This document shows positions 8,872-19,000 of a stretch of DNA of 64,000 bases, in pieces. Positions within the stretch are counted from its first letter, which is position 1. Each line of letters opens with the position of its first letter. Origin of the DNA: Ornithinimicrobium murale. GTDB lineage: Bacteria; Actinomycetota; Actinomycetes; Actinomycetales; Dermatophilaceae. The notes under the pieces are model-generated. The model searched no databases and was not told where the DNA came from. It saw only the letters and a list, made by a program, of their open reading frames with translations. The stretch spans positions 1-64,000 of the forward strand of contig NZ_QLVD01000032.1 of NCBI RefSeq assembly GCF_003352835.1. The letters run 5' to 3'. The translations under genes and the position numbers were made by a program.

Positions 8872-10331
8872 GGCGACACAACCGATTCGAACCGACAGAC
8901 GTCGGGTGGCAGCTAGGGACTTCCTACCAGCCTCGCGGGGGGAGCCTGTGGGTGCCATGGGACCGCACCACCGGGGTGATCGGCCCGCAGGGCTCCGGTA
9001 AGACCCTGGATCTCCTGACTCCAGCGCTGCTGCAGGCACCCGGTGCCGCCCTCGTCACTCTCACAAAGGTTGAAGACCTCCTGTTGACGTTGACGGCACG
9101 TTCGGCCGACGAACGTCCCATTGCAGTGCTCGACCCCTTCGGTCTGGCCCCTGGGGTACCGGAGTTGGTGTGGGACCCGATCGCCGGATGCGTCGACCCG
9201 ATGGTGGCCGAACGCCGAGCCAAAGCCTTCACCGCAGGCACCGTGAAAGGGGCAGTGCACGGCGGGACCGGAGACGACGCCGCCCGGTTCTACGCAGCTG
9301 AAGCATCCAAGGTGATCCAAGCCTATTTCCACGCCGCGGCCCTCACCGGCCAGCACCTAGAACAGGTGCTCACCTGGGTAGCCAATCCGCTAGCAGCAAG
9401 CGACCCCGGAGAGATCCTGCGTGAGCACCCACATAGCGCACCGTTCTGGTACGGCTTGCTCGAGGGCGCCCTGCGCGGAGATGACAGGACCGCCGGCAAC
9501 ACGATCACCACCATGCAGCAATCCATGGCCCTGTTCTTCCAGGCAGACATCCGCGGCCGGTGCGTCCCCGGCCCCGGCCGCCCGGCGACCAACCTGGAAG
9601 ACGTCATCGCCCAGAACGGGACCATCTACCTGCTCGGCCGGGAAGACCCCTACGCTTCCGCGTCACCGCTGATGACAGCGGTCGCCGAACAAGTCCTCGA
9701 CACCGCACTGAAACTGGGCAACGCCTCCCGGTGGGGCAAACTATGCCCACCCATGCTGGCCTGCCTGGATGAACTGCCATCGACGGCACCATTGCCCACG
9801 CTACGGACCCGTATGGCCAACGAACGCGCGCTGGGCATCTCATTCATCTGGGCCGCGCAGACCCGAGCCCAACTGAACTCGATCTTCGGCGAACAGGAAG
9901 CCCGGGCAGTGTTCGGGCTGACCAACGTCACCGTCCTCTTCGGCGGATCCAAAGACGTCCAGTTCAACCAGGAAATATCCGACCTCCTCGGACCCGTGCG
10001 GGTAGCCAGGAACAGCTGGCAGACCGGCAAGCGGGGCGGTCGCACCACCTCCGGAGAGGACATCCCCATCGTGAGCGCCGCCGAGGTGCGGCGCCTACCC
10101 GAACGGCAAGCCCTCGTCGTCCCAGAGAACGCGGGACCGGTGATCGCCAAGGTGCACCGCTGCATCGACGGCAAGACCGGCAAGGTGTTGCTCACGGAGC
10201 AGCAACAGATGCGTATGCACCTGGAGACCCGACGCCACCACACCATCAGCCCGCAGGCGCGCCAAACAGCCGCACTCGTCGAAGCCAGGCGCCTCGGTCT
10301 GGCCCGTCACGAAGAAAAGTCCTACCGGTGA
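8868..10331 (+). CDS. VirD4/TraG-type coupling protein
   Basis: The 487-residue soluble ATPase has a perfect Walker A, GPQGSGKT (residues 39-46), and a Walker B-like MLACLDELPS near residue 300. It also has the coupling-protein block starting GISFIWAAQTRAQL and the motif LFGGSKD. Coupling proteins bring the relaxase-DNA complex to the secretion channel. The N-terminal membrane helices normal for the family are absent, and the preceding two-helix protein may replace them. Its end overlaps the next gene by GTGA. Confidence 0.88.
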   Translation: MRRHNRFEPTDVGWQLGTSYQPRGGSLWVPWDRTTGVIGPQGSGKTLDLLTPALLQAPGAALVTLTKVEDLLLTLTARSADERPIAVLDPFGLAPGVPELVWDPIAGCVDPMVAERRAKAFTAGTVKGAVHGGTGDDAARFYAAEASKVIQAYFHAAALTGQHLEQVLTWVANPLAASDPGEILREHPHSAPFWYGLLEGALRGDDRTAGNTITTMQQSMALFFQADIRGRCVPGPGRPATNLEDVIAQNGTIYLLGREDPYASASPLMTAVAEQVLDTALKLGNASRWGKLCPPMLACLDELPSTAPLPTLRTRMANERALGISFIWAAQTRAQLNSIFGEQEARAVFGLTNVTVLFGGSKDVQFNQEISDLLGPVRVARNSWQTGKRGGRTTSGEDIPIVSAAEVRRLPERQALVVPENAGPVIAKVHRCIDGKTGKVLLTEQQQMRMHLETRRHHTISPQARQTAALVEARRLGLARHEEKSYR

Positions 10332-10963
10332 GCACCCAAACCACCCACCTGGCTCAACCCCTGGTGGCTCCGTTCCCGCAGATCGGGCCAGCGATGCTGG
10401 TGGCCTACCAGGACCTGAACATCGCCGGGGGCCTGGAAGGAACGAAGGAACAGCAAAAGGCGCTCGGCGACCCATCCCGGCTACCCAGGCCCTGGGACGT
10501 GACCACGTGCACGATGCCGCACCTGCGCAGGGAGGTCTGGCAGTGGCTGGAACAAGTCGTGAACTGGCTGAACCACGAGTTCGTCTGGGACGTCGCCACC
10601 AGCATCCCCGCGTGCTGGCCACGACACCCGCACCTTGTGCACGAGATCGGTGTCATCGCCGATCAGCGGCGCCGGGCAGGCCTACACGTGGACAGCGACG
10701 CACTGGAGGAGTGGCACCGGTACTGCCTGCCGGCGTTCACCGACCGGATGCGGACCCGCCTGAAGTCCCACTGCGAAGAAGGCCATCAACCCTGGCCCTC
10801 CAGAGGCCGCTACAACCGACACGCCAACGAAGCCAGCACCGTCGAGCGAACTCGCCTCTACGAAGCTGACGTAACGGCAACCACAGAGATACGCAGCGAA
10901 CCGTCCTCCCGCCCACGCCTGGGAGTGGTCGACCTGACCACCGGGGAGGTCACCGACCGCTAA
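10328..10963 (+). CDS. Conserved hypothetical protein at the end of the transfer operon
   Basis: GTG start in a 4-bp overlap with virD4. The 211-residue protein has a conserved-looking central block, VWQWLEQVVNWLNHEFVWDV, followed by CWPRHPHLVHEIGVIADQRRRAG. It ends with a short VVDLTTGEVTDR tail. The W/P/H-rich centre recalls the DUF4913-like proteins common in actinobacterial mobile elements, but I am not certain of the family. It has no membrane helix. Cotranscription suggests an accessory role in transfer. Confidence 0.65.
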   Translation: MSTQTTHLAQPLVAPFPQIGPAMLVAYQDLNIAGGLEGTKEQQKALGDPSRLPRPWDVTTCTMPHLRREVWQWLEQVVNWLNHEFVWDVATSIPACWPRHPHLVHEIGVIADQRRRAGLHVDSDALEEWHRYCLPAFTDRMRTRLKSHCEEGHQPWPSRGRYNRHANEASTVERTRLYEADVTATTEIRSEPSSRPRLGVVDLTTGEVTDR

Positions 10964-11245
10964 CCCAGGTCAGCAGGGATGCTGGTGTACTTCTCACCGT
11001 GGTTGGCGTGGCCGGCCCTAAGGTGCGCAGCGTACCGAAGACCACCCGATCGGTGTTGTTGACCCAGGTGAAGGTTGTGAACTGTTCGAAAAAACTAGTA
11101 TTCAGTTACCCTGGGTTTGCCGAAACAACCGGTGTTTTGGGCCGAGTCACCTGCGGGCCGTGCCTTGCTGCGAGTGGTATCGGGAAGTGCGACTCCGAGC
11201 CAAAGTCAAGTCCTCAGAAGTCGTAGGTAGGACTAGCGTTTGAGT

Positions 11246-12172
11246 ATGACGGTCCATCTTTTCGCGCTGAGTCCCGACAGTCAGTTCTTGCATGCCAGTG
11301 ACCGGTGGCTCACTGACAGTCGATCCAAGCGGCGAATGGACGACTTAGCGAACAAAGTCGTCGCGGTGCTGGCGGATGATGCACTCTTCACGATTGGGTC
11401 CACGGGCCACGCCTACATCGGAGAAACACCCATCGATGTTGCGATCGTCGAGGCCATCCTTGGGACTGACGTGTGGGACAAGGCATCATTCGTCGGTCGC
11501 CCACCGAACCCTGACCCTCGATACATGTCGCTTGGAAAGATCAGGAAGCGCATCACGGAACACCTCACGTCCCGCACCGCACGGATCCCCGGTTGGTTCG
11601 TGCAACTTGGGATCTCCGGCTTCCACCGGCGCCGACAACTCAGCATTCCGTTTATGTGGGACCTGCAGATCACGCATGGCAACGCATCGTTGCGCGAGTT
11701 GTCAACCGAGAAGGTCCGCTACTCGAATCGCACTTCGACGTGGACCATCGGATCGGGACGGTACTTCTTCCAGAACGAGTTCCAGCGCCTCCTGCGTGAA
11801 CCCAATGTGTTGATAAACGATGCCGCAGTCCTCGCAGGCCGCTATACCGCATCGCAGGAGCCGACCGTAGGGCCAGACGTCATGCTCGTCGAAGGCGTCA
11901 TCCGCGGCGATTCCGCTGGGCTGCGTGTGCAGTACCGACCGGCCATTGAAGGGTTATCGGTCCAGGTCTACGGCAGCCTGATTCCAGAGATGTACACCCC
12001 GTGGATCGTTACTCCAAACGGCAGTACCTCGCCCAGCGTGGTCGTCGGCCAGACCCAGAGTGTCGGTGGCTTGCAGGTGGAAGTGCTTCCTCCGCCCGGC
12101 GCACCACCAATTGACGGCGACGTCGCGCTCATTGTGGCTCCCATCCCGCGCCCTGGATCCAGGGGGCGCTGA
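11246..12172 (+). CDS. Orphan protein with an Ntn-hydrolase/proteasome-like N-terminus
   Basis: The 308-residue product (ATG at 11246; a TTG two codons earlier is possible) begins TVHLFALSPDSQFLHASDRWLTD and continues with NKVVAVLADDALFTIGSTGHAYIG. The beta-strand pattern with a Thr at position 2, the ASDR-type turn and the GSTG turn resembles the first sandwich strands of Ntn hydrolases such as HslV/proteasome beta. The remainder (about residues 90-308) is unrecognised. Its G+C and codon use are visibly lower than in the flanking transfer genes, and it sits alone between the transfer operon and the resolvase/methylase block, so it is probably recent cargo. The function is unknown. Confidence 0.6.
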   Translation: MTVHLFALSPDSQFLHASDRWLTDSRSKRRMDDLANKVVAVLADDALFTIGSTGHAYIGETPIDVAIVEAILGTDVWDKASFVGRPPNPDPRYMSLGKIRKRITEHLTSRTARIPGWFVQLGISGFHRRRQLSIPFMWDLQITHGNASLRELSTEKVRYSNRTSTWTIGSGRYFFQNEFQRLLREPNVLINDAAVLAGRYTASQEPTVGPDVMLVEGVIRGDSAGLRVQYRPAIEGLSVQVYGSLIPEMYTPWIVTPNGSTSPSVVVGQTQSVGGLQVEVLPPPGAPPIDGDVALIVAPIPRPGSRGR

Positions 12173-12274
12173 TGGTCGCCGCTTCTCACATTCCTCGGAA
12201 CGAAGGATCTGAGGGCGACGGGCACAGGACTGTGATCATTCGGCGTGGTTCCCGAACTGCCGACAACACCTGAG

Positions 12275-12300
12275 GCGTTGGGGTACACCCCAACGCAACA
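12275..12300. repeat. Perfect 22-bp palindrome with 2-bp core, candidate serine-recombinase site (copy A)
   Basis: The arm GCGTTGGGGT (12275-12284) is followed by the dinucleotide AC and by the exact reverse complement of the arm (12287-12296), then AACA. A 2-bp core between symmetric arms is the layout of serine recombinase crossover sites. The serine resolvase gene starts 83 bases downstream. A related copy occurs at 58473, with the same downstream CGTTT-CCCTG block at identical spacing. Confidence 0.55.
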
Positions 12301-12378
12301 GTCAGCGATGAGACGTTTTCCCTGGTGCGCCAAGTCTACTTCCCGGCTTTTGCAACACATGCGTGCAAGGGCCTAGAC

Positions 12379-12992
12379 ATGGCGCAACACAGTGGGCAGC
12401 GGATCGGATACGCGCGGGTGTCGAGCACCGACCAGAACCTCGCTCGGCAGATCGCCACGCTCGACGCGGTGCACCGGTTGTTCGAGGAGAAGCAGTCCGG
12501 CTCCCGGCGCGACGGCCGTACCTCGCTGGCCGAAATGATCGCCTACGCCCGCAAGGGGACACCGTGGTCGTCTCCTCGATGGACCGGCTCGCACGCTCAG
12601 TCGTGGACCTGAACCAGACCGTGGGAGAGCTGGTCGCCAAGGGCGTGGTCGTCGAGTTCATCACCGAGCGGGTCGCCTTCCGCCCCGGCGCCACCGACGC
12701 CTTCGCCGAGTTCCAGCTCAACATCATGGCCTCCTCCGCCCAGTTCGAACGCGCCATCGCCAAGGAACGGCAAGCCGAGGGCATCCGCGTCGCGAAGGCC
12801 CGCGGCGTCTACACCGGCAGAGCCCGCAAGCTGACGGCCGCGCAACTGACCGAGGCGCGCGAGCTGATCGCAACCGGGGTGCCCAAGGCCCAAATGGCAC
12901 GCCGGCTCGGCGTCGACAGATCGACCCTGCACCGAGCGCTCATCGCTGTGCAGAGGACTTCGGACAATCGTGCAGCCGACTTCGGACATTGA
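12379..12992 (+). pseudogene. Serine recombinase (resolvase/invertase family), frameshifted
   Basis: The N-terminal part from the ATG at 12379 reads RIGYARVSSTDQNLARQI, the catalytic-serine block of Tn3-type resolvases. At the G run 12555-12558 the frame is lost. One base back, the protein continues GDTVVVSSMDRLARSVVDL, then the E-helix region and a C-terminal helix-turn-helix ending GVDRSTLHRALIA. Restoring one G gives a full-length protein of about 204 residues of normal family size. So the gene is either a fresh pseudogene, a sequencing error in a homopolymer, or (less likely) a frameshifting gene. The candidate site at 12275 lies just upstream. Confidence 0.8.
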
Positions 12993-13156
12993 CAAAAACT
13001 GCAGGTTCGGGTCCGGTTGACTACCGCCGGGTGCACAACACCGGACGCGAACACTTCGGGCTCCACGGCGGGCGCAAGTGAGAGCCGGGTGACTCCGCCG
13101 GGGCGCTCACGGCTAGTCTTGCCATGCGTTCGGCACACGAGGAGATGCGAGGGAGC

Positions 13157-14341
13157 ATGGCGAACAAGGACCTGGGAGCTGCCAAGAAGGCCAAGCAGGA
13201 CGAGTTCTACACCCAGTGGGCCGACATCGAGCGCGAGATGAACGCCTACCTGGAGTATGACGCAAACGTCTTCCGTGGCAAGACGATCCTCCTGCCATGC
13301 GACGACCCTGAGTGGTCCAACTTCACCAAGTTCCTCGCCCTGCACTTCGCCGACTTCGGCCTGAAGAAGCTGATCTCGACCTCCTACGCGCCCAACAGCA
13401 ACGCCGGAGCGGCCTTTTACACCCCGACCCTGTTCGAGACCGACGACCCGGCGTACGACGAGGGCAAGTCGCTTGAACGCGGTCGCGTCTTCACCCTCAC
13501 CCCCGAGGATGTCTCCGGTGACGGGCGCGTGGACATCGACGACCTGAAGTGGGAATACCTCGACGGTGACGGCGACTTCCGCTCCGCCGAGGTCACCGCC
13601 ATGCGCGATGAGGCCGACATGGTTATCACGAACCCGCCGTTCAGCCTCTTCCGCACCTTCATGGCATGGCTTGGCGCTGGCGACGTGCGGTTCTCTGTGA
13701 TCGGCAACAGCAATGCCATCACGTACAGCCAGATTTTCCCGCTGATCAAGGAGAACCGGGTGTGGAAGGGCGCGACAGCCAACACCACCGACATGGTCTT
13801 CGGGGTTCCGAAGGGCTTCCCACTCAAGGACGCCGATCGCGCGAAGGCCGAACGCATGGGCTACCCGTCGACGGCCGAGTACGACTTCACGAGACTCGGC
13901 AATTCATGCTGGTTCACCAACATCGAGCACGGCCGCCGACATGAACCGCTGCAGTTGATGACCATGGCTGACAACCTCAGGTTCAACAAGAAGCTCATCA
14001 AGGGTCTCGACGGCGGTGACGGGTACCAGAGGTACGACAACTTCGATGCGATCGAGGTCCCGTACACCGATGCGATTCCCAGCGACTTCGACGGCGTGAT
14101 GGGTGTTCCGATCACGTTCCTGGACAAGTTCAATCCCGACCAGTTCGAGATCGTCGACCTCAGTCGTTATGCGAAGACGCAGGGCATGTCGAAGGAGTTC
14201 GTCGATGCGTACTACGCGTCTGGGCAGACCGGACAGATCAGCGAGGGTCACCCTGACCTCTGCTACTACAGCAACGCTGGGCGACCTGTTGTCCCCTATA
14301 TGCGAGTCCTGATCCGGAGAAGGGATACCCCGTCTTCATGA
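13157..14341 (+). CDS. EcoRI-family adenine-specific DNA methyltransferase
   Basis: The ATG at 13157 follows GAGGGAG; an in-frame ATG at 13124 lacks this. The 394-residue product has the N6-adenine methylase motif IV as [11 protein letters not shown] (about residues 154-164). It also has an N-terminal block [13 protein letters not shown] and the conserved [19 protein letters not shown] typical of the EcoRI methylase family. It transfers a methyl group from S-adenosylmethionine to adenine in DNA. No EcoRI-type nuclease is present. The next gene, overlapping by four bases, encodes a DUF262-HNH protein, so the pair probably acts together. Confidence 0.85.
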   Translation: MANKDLGAAKKAKQDEFYTQWADIEREMNAYLEYDANVFRGKTILLPCDDPEWSNFTKFLALHFADFGLKKLISTSYAPNSNAGAAFYTPTLFETDDPAYDEGKSLERGRVFTLTPEDVSGDGRVDIDDLKWEYLDGDGDFRSAEVTAMRDEADMVITNPPFSLFRTFMAWLGAGDVRFSVIGNSNAITYSQIFPLIKENRVWKGATANTTDMVFGVPKGFPLKDADRAKAERMGYPSTAEYDFTRLGNSCWFTNIEHGRRHEPLQLMTMADNLRFNKKLIKGLDGGDGYQRYDNFDAIEVPYTDAIPSDFDGVMGVPITFLDKFNPDQFEIVDLSRYAKTQGMSKEFVDAYYASGQTGQISEGHPDLCYYSNAGRPVVPYMRVLIRRRDTPSS

Positions 14342-15516
14342 AGACCGATCTCAAGCAATACACGGTGGCCCAGGTCACTGAGGGCTTCGTCTACAACGAA
14401 CTCGAAGGCAAGGGCCTCTACGGGCTCGGTGGCACGCTCACGATCCAGCCGGAGTACCAGCGCAACTACATCTACGGCGACGGCAAGAAGGACGTCGCCG
14501 TCATCGACTCTCTGCTTAAGGGCTACCCGCTCGGGCTCATCTACTTCGTCGACACCAAGGACCCCTCCGGCCCGCACCTGGAGGTCCTCGATGGCCAGCA
14601 GCGCATCACCAGCGTCGGGCGATTCGTGACCGGCAAGTTCGCCATCATCCGCGACGGCAAGGAGCAGACCTTCTCTTCGCTGCCCAAGGAGGACCGTGAG
14701 CGCATCGAGAACAGCGAGCTGCTGGTCTATGTGTGCAGCGGCACCGAGGTCGAGATCAGGGACTGGTTCGAGACCATCAACATCGCCGGGGTGCCGCTCA
14801 ACAAGCAGGAGATTAACAACGCCCTCTACTCCGGGCCCTTTGTCACTGCGGCCAAGGCCGAGTTCTCGAACTCGCAGAACGCCCTCCAGCAGAAGTGGTC
14901 CCACTTCGTCAAGGGTGACCCCAAGCGGCAGGAGGTCCTCGAAGAGGCCCTCGACTGGGTCGCATCATCCAAGGGTCAGACGATCGACGGCTACATGGCT
15001 GCCCACCGCACCGACACCACCATCAACGAGCTGAAGGTCTACTTCACGACCGTCATCGACTGGATCGACAGCGTGTTCACCGCCTCGCCGGACAAGACCA
15101 TGCGCGGGATCGACTGGGGCCGACTCTACGAGAAGTACCACCACAAGTCCTACAACACTGCCACGATCGACGCAGACCTCCAGGACCTGCTCGATGACCC
15201 CGCTGTCGGCGACCGCAAGGGCATCTACGAGTACCTCCTCGACGGCAAGCAGGACACACGGATGCTCAACGTCCGCCTGTTCGACGCCCCGACCAAGAAG
15301 AAGGCCTACGCAGCGCAGACCACAAAGGCCAATGCCGACGGCACCTCGAACTGCCCGCTGTGCGCGCACGGCTTAAACGCCAACAAGGACCGGATCTACA
15401 AGTCGAACGAGATGGAGGCCGACCACGTGGCCGCATGGTCTAAGGGTGGGGAGTCCACCCTGCAGAACTGCGAGATGCTCTGCGTTCCGCACAACCGCTC
15501 TAAGGGCAACCGCTGA
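14338..15516 (+). CDS. DUF262 (GmrS-like) protein with C-terminal HNH nuclease domain
   Basis: The 392-residue product starts in an ATGA overlap with the methylase gene. Residues 35-100 carry the DUF262/ParB-Srx-like signature ([23 protein letters not shown]). The C-terminus (about 340-392) is an HNH nuclease: CPLC, then [13 protein letters not shown], then [18 protein letters not shown]262 proteins include GmrSD-type modification-dependent and SspE-type phosphorothioate-sensing nucleases, which use NTP through the DGQQR site. Tight coupling to a methylase suggests a restriction partner that discriminates by methylation. That function is inference; the domains are clear. Confidence 0.85.
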   Translation: MKTDLKQYTVAQVTEGFVYNELEGKGLYGLGGTLTIQPEYQRNYIYGDGKKDVAVIDSLLKGYPLGLIYFVDTKDPSGPHLEVLDGQQRITSVGRFVTGKFAIIRDGKEQTFSSLPKEDRERIENSELLVYVCSGTEVEIRDWFETINIAGVPLNKQEINNALYSGPFVTAAKAEFSNSQNALQQKWSHFVKGDPKRQEVLEEALDWVASSKGQTIDGYMAAHRTDTTINELKVYFTTVIDWIDSVFTASPDKTMRGIDWGRLYEKYHHKSYNTATIDADLQDLLDDPAVGDRKGIYEYLLDGKQDTRMLNVRLFDAPTKKKAYAAQTTKANADGTSNCPLCAHGLNANKDRIYKSNEMEADHVAAWSKGGESTLQNCEMLCVPHNRSKGNR

Positions 15517-15600
15517 CCGGGTGGGCGACGCATTCCCCCAGGGCTGGTCGTTCACCCTTGAGGGGCCCCTTCGAGTTACTCCTGGCAGCAAGGAACGTCT

Positions 15601-15762
15601 CTAGTCGTCGCTCATGATGAGCCAGCGGGTGGGTAGCCGGTAGCCGGGGAGGTCTGCGTTATCGAGCCATCTGGTGACGGTGTGCGCGTCGACGCGCAGG
15701 TAGTGCGCGACGTCTTCGACCGTGAGTTGGTCTCGGTCGGTCCTCAGGATGCTGTTGTTCAT
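15601..15762 (-). CDS. Small excisionase/MerR-type helix-turn-helix protein
   Basis: A 53-residue frame starts at an ATG read leftwards from 15762, with GGGAG at proper spacing. It reads LTVEDVAHYLRVDAHTVTRWL and then LPGYRLPTRWLI, the helix-turn-helix plus wing of Xis-like (HTH_17) proteins that bind DNA at attachment sites or act as small regulators. It stands alone, downstream of and facing the relaxase gene, with a double hairpin directly upstream of its start. An excisionase for an element in this window or a transfer regulator are both possible. Confidence 0.75.
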   Translation of the reverse strand: MNNSILRTDRDQLTVEDVAHYLRVDAHTVTRWLDNADLPGYRLPTRWLIMSDD

Positions 15763-15777
15763 GGTGTGCTCCCAGGT

Positions 15778-15827
15778 CTATTGGTGTGACAACCTGTGAG
15801 AGCAGGTGGTGGCGTCCGAACCAATAG
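15778..15827. repeat. Nested inverted repeat upstream of the excisionase-like gene
   Basis: The outer arms CTATTGGT (15778-15785) and ACCAATAG (15820-15827) are perfect complements. Inside them ACCTG (15792-15796) pairs with CAGGT (15803-15807). The structure begins 16 bases upstream of the small HTH gene's start, so it is a candidate operator or recombination-directionality site. Confidence 0.45.
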
Positions 15828-15948
15828 CGGAGCCCCGCCAGGGCGGGCGGCGCCGTGTCAACCCGTAGGGACTGGAGGAGTGCAGTTTCGGCGCGAAATA
15901 GGCGCAGGGAGGGACGACCGGAGCGCGTGCCGAAAGTTCACGGGGGAG

Positions 15949-15966
15949 CGGCCCCTGCAGGGGGCC
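15949..15966 (-). terminator. GC-rich hairpin, possible terminator of the relaxase gene
   Basis: The sequence GGCCCCTGCAGGGGGCC at about 15950-15966 folds on itself with one extra G. It lies about 100 bases past the stop of the leftward relaxase gene. No T run follows, so it is only a possible intrinsic terminator. The remainder of 15763-16065 shows no gene. Confidence 0.3.
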
Positions 15967-16065
15967 TGACTCGGTGCTGGTCGTCTGCATCGTTGGCCGC
16001 TTGGTCGGCGCAACCCTTTGGCTCTAGTCGTTGCTTTCGAGCCCCTGTGGAGACCGCCGAGGGAG

Positions 16066-19000
16066 TCACCGGCCCCTGCTTGGGGACCGCCTGCGGGTCT
16101 GACTAGGAACGGACCGGCGCTGTTCTCGCGCCGACCGGCCAGCGGGCGAGGTGCGCAGCAGCGGTTGCGCAGGCTGACCCAGTGGTAGGTGTGTTTGCAG
16201 CCGGTGGCGCATTTCGAGGGCGGGCTCCGGCCCAAGGGGGTCGCGGGACACGAGTGCGCGGGCGGCCTTGGCCACGTCGTGCCCTTGCTCTTGCGCTGAT
16301 TGCATGACGGCCGCCAACGCGGGCCAGTCTGGTGCGTGCGGCAACCGTGGATCGAGGTCGGCGGCGAGGCCCGCCCACCGGGTGGTCTGCTCCTGAGGAT
16401 CGGCGGCAGACAGCCTCTGCCGGACCGTGTTGACCTCTTGGAGTGGCTTGCTGGCTGCCTTAAGCGGGTCGGTGTTCCAGACCTGGACCACAGCCGCCAC
16501 CGAGCGGGTGACCTGTTCTGTGGAGCGGCGCAGCCGGTTGCTGACCTGCTGGATGCCCGTGGCCCACGCGGTGCCTGGCCGGGCGGCCAGAACCTGGGCC
16601 GCATGTCGTTGCGCTTGGTGGGCAGGCAGGTTGGTTAGCCGCTCATCGAGCAACGTTTGACCCAGTGGGCGCGCCTGGAGCAGTACATCGTGCAGCCGGG
16701 CGGGCCCGTGCTCGGTGAGGATGCTGGCCGGGTCAGCGCCTTGCGGTAGCGGGGCCTGGGTGGGGTCGAGCCCGTGGGGAGTGAGCAACCAGTAGGCACG
16801 TTCGGCCGCGGCGGCGCCTGCCTGGTCGGCATCGGTAGCGACGATGGGGTTCATCTGCCCGCGGGCGATCTGGATGGCTTGGTCCTCGGTGAGGGAGGTG
16901 CCCAAGGGTGCGTAGCCGACGTGCGTGCCGTTGCTGGCCAGGGTGACTGCGATGGCGTCGATTGGACCCTCAACGAGGACTGGGATCGCCCACTCGTCGG
17001 CGACGGCGGGTCCGTACAGTTGGGCGGACTTGTCGAACAAGGGTGTAGCCGGGGTGTTGAGGTATTTGGGGCCAGACTTGTCTGCATCGGTGGCGTCGGG
17101 GTGGCGCCGGCCCACGAAGGCGAGCACGTCACCTTCGTGCACGATGGGGAATACGACTCGGTCGCGGAACCGGTCGATGACGTTGCCGTTGCGGGCGGTG
17201 GTGGCCACCCCGGTGGTGACCATTTCTTCATCGCTGATTCCGCGGCCGCGCAGGTGGTCGACCAGGTGGGTCCACCCAGCGGGTGCCTGCCCGGGGCGGA
17301 ACCGGGCGTCGCCGGTGATGTCCTGCCCCAGCCGGTCAACAAGATGCTGCTGGCCCCAGGAGCCGGGGAGCTGGGACTCATAGAACTCCAGTGACCACTG
17401 GTTGATCTGCACCATCCGCTCCCGCGAGACGGGAGACTCATCCCAGGCCGTGGCCCGGACGACCTGCCGTTCGATTGCTGCGTCCGGTTCGAGCACGGGA
17501 CCCATGGTCTGCCGGACGAGGGCAGCGAGTCCGAGGGATGCCACAGCGTTCTCCTCGAGCAGGTCGCTGCCTTCGGGGGTAGCGGCGTCGTACTCGGGGT
17601 CCGGTGGCTGCTGGTGAAACGGAACCGGTTCCTGGTCAGTCGGGCTCTGCCAGAGATCCTCCGACGGCTCAGCGTCGTCCTCGGGGTCTGGCGGTGGGGG
17701 GTCGTCGCCCGGTTCGGGGTGAAGCAGGGTGGCGGCCCGCCAAACCAGGACCTGGCACAGGTCATCGCTGCCGCTGGTGGCGTAGTCGTAGTCGGACGGG
17801 ATGTTCACCAGGTCTTCCAGGGAGTACCGCTCGCGCATCCCGCGCTCGACCGCGGTGATGAGCTGTGGCCACCAGTGGCTGCCGTGCACCTGTTGGGCCA
17901 GGTCCTGCCCCAACAGGTCTCCTAGCCGGTCGGCCCAGGCTGGATGCAGCGGGTGGCGCCCCTCGGTCGCGTCGCCCAGGTCGACCCCGGTGACGTGCTC
18001 GCTGATCCGCCACCACAGCGCTGAGACGGGGTGGTCATCGGGCAGCGGTCCTTCAGCAGCGGCTCGGTCCAGCATCGCGTCCGCGGGCAGCCCTGCCTGG
18101 TCGATCATTTGCAGGTGCTCGGCCAGCAGCGCAGTGAATGAGTCCTTGTGGGCCAACGGCACGTGCGCGGTGATGGCTTGGACCCAGGCGGTGAGTTCGG
18201 GGCTGACCTGCTCACCCAGACGGATGCTCAGCTTGCCCTGCCACCGGGACGCGGCCTTCTGCAGCTGCGGCCGGCCGGTGGGGCGGAGGTCCTGGGCTGG
18301 CACCCTGGTGGCGGCACGCCACACGGCGATATCGCCGACGAGACGGTCGGACGGGCGGCCGTGGCGGGCCCACACCGGTGTTCTCGTGGAGTCGGCGGCT
18401 GCGCCGTGGACCTGCTCGGCCAGGTCGCTGACCTGGTGGGCACGGGCATTCAGGTACGGACCCCAGGTGTGATGCTGGCTGAGTGCGTTGGGGATCGCCG
18501 GCGCCCAGGGGAGGGGACCGGTCCCGGCCCCACGGTGGCCGGTGTCATCCAGACGCCAGTCCAGGACGGCCGCACGGTCAGCGGCAGTGTCGAGTTCCCG
18601 GTTGCCAGCTGCTGCTTTGAGGGCGGCCAGCGGGTCGACGCCGTGGGCGCTGTGCAGCAACAGGTGGGCGCGTAGTGCCGGCCAGGCGGCCTCGTCGGTG
18701 AGGCCGGGGACAACCTGTTCGGCGTTGTCTTCGAGGGCCTTCACCATCCCGGCTGGGGCGGTGTCCTCGGCGGCGTAGTAGAGGGCGTCGACGTACCGTT
18801 CGGTGGCATCCGGTAGCCGTTCGGACGGGTCGTCCTGGCGGCGCAGCATGGTGCTGGCGGAGACCGAGGAGCCGTCCCGGGCCAGGATGTCCTCAAGCAG
18901 ATCTGTTGCGGTCGGTGGGTGCACCGCCTCGGCCCGGATCACGTTGTGCGGGTCACCATCGGAGGTAGTCGGCAGGTACAGGTGGTTGCCCTGCCCACCG

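Noticed and set aside
10999-11226. 75-codon rightward frame after the transfer operon
   Set aside because: No ribosome site, no family match and composition unlike a protein; the region more likely holds promoter DNA for the orphan gene.
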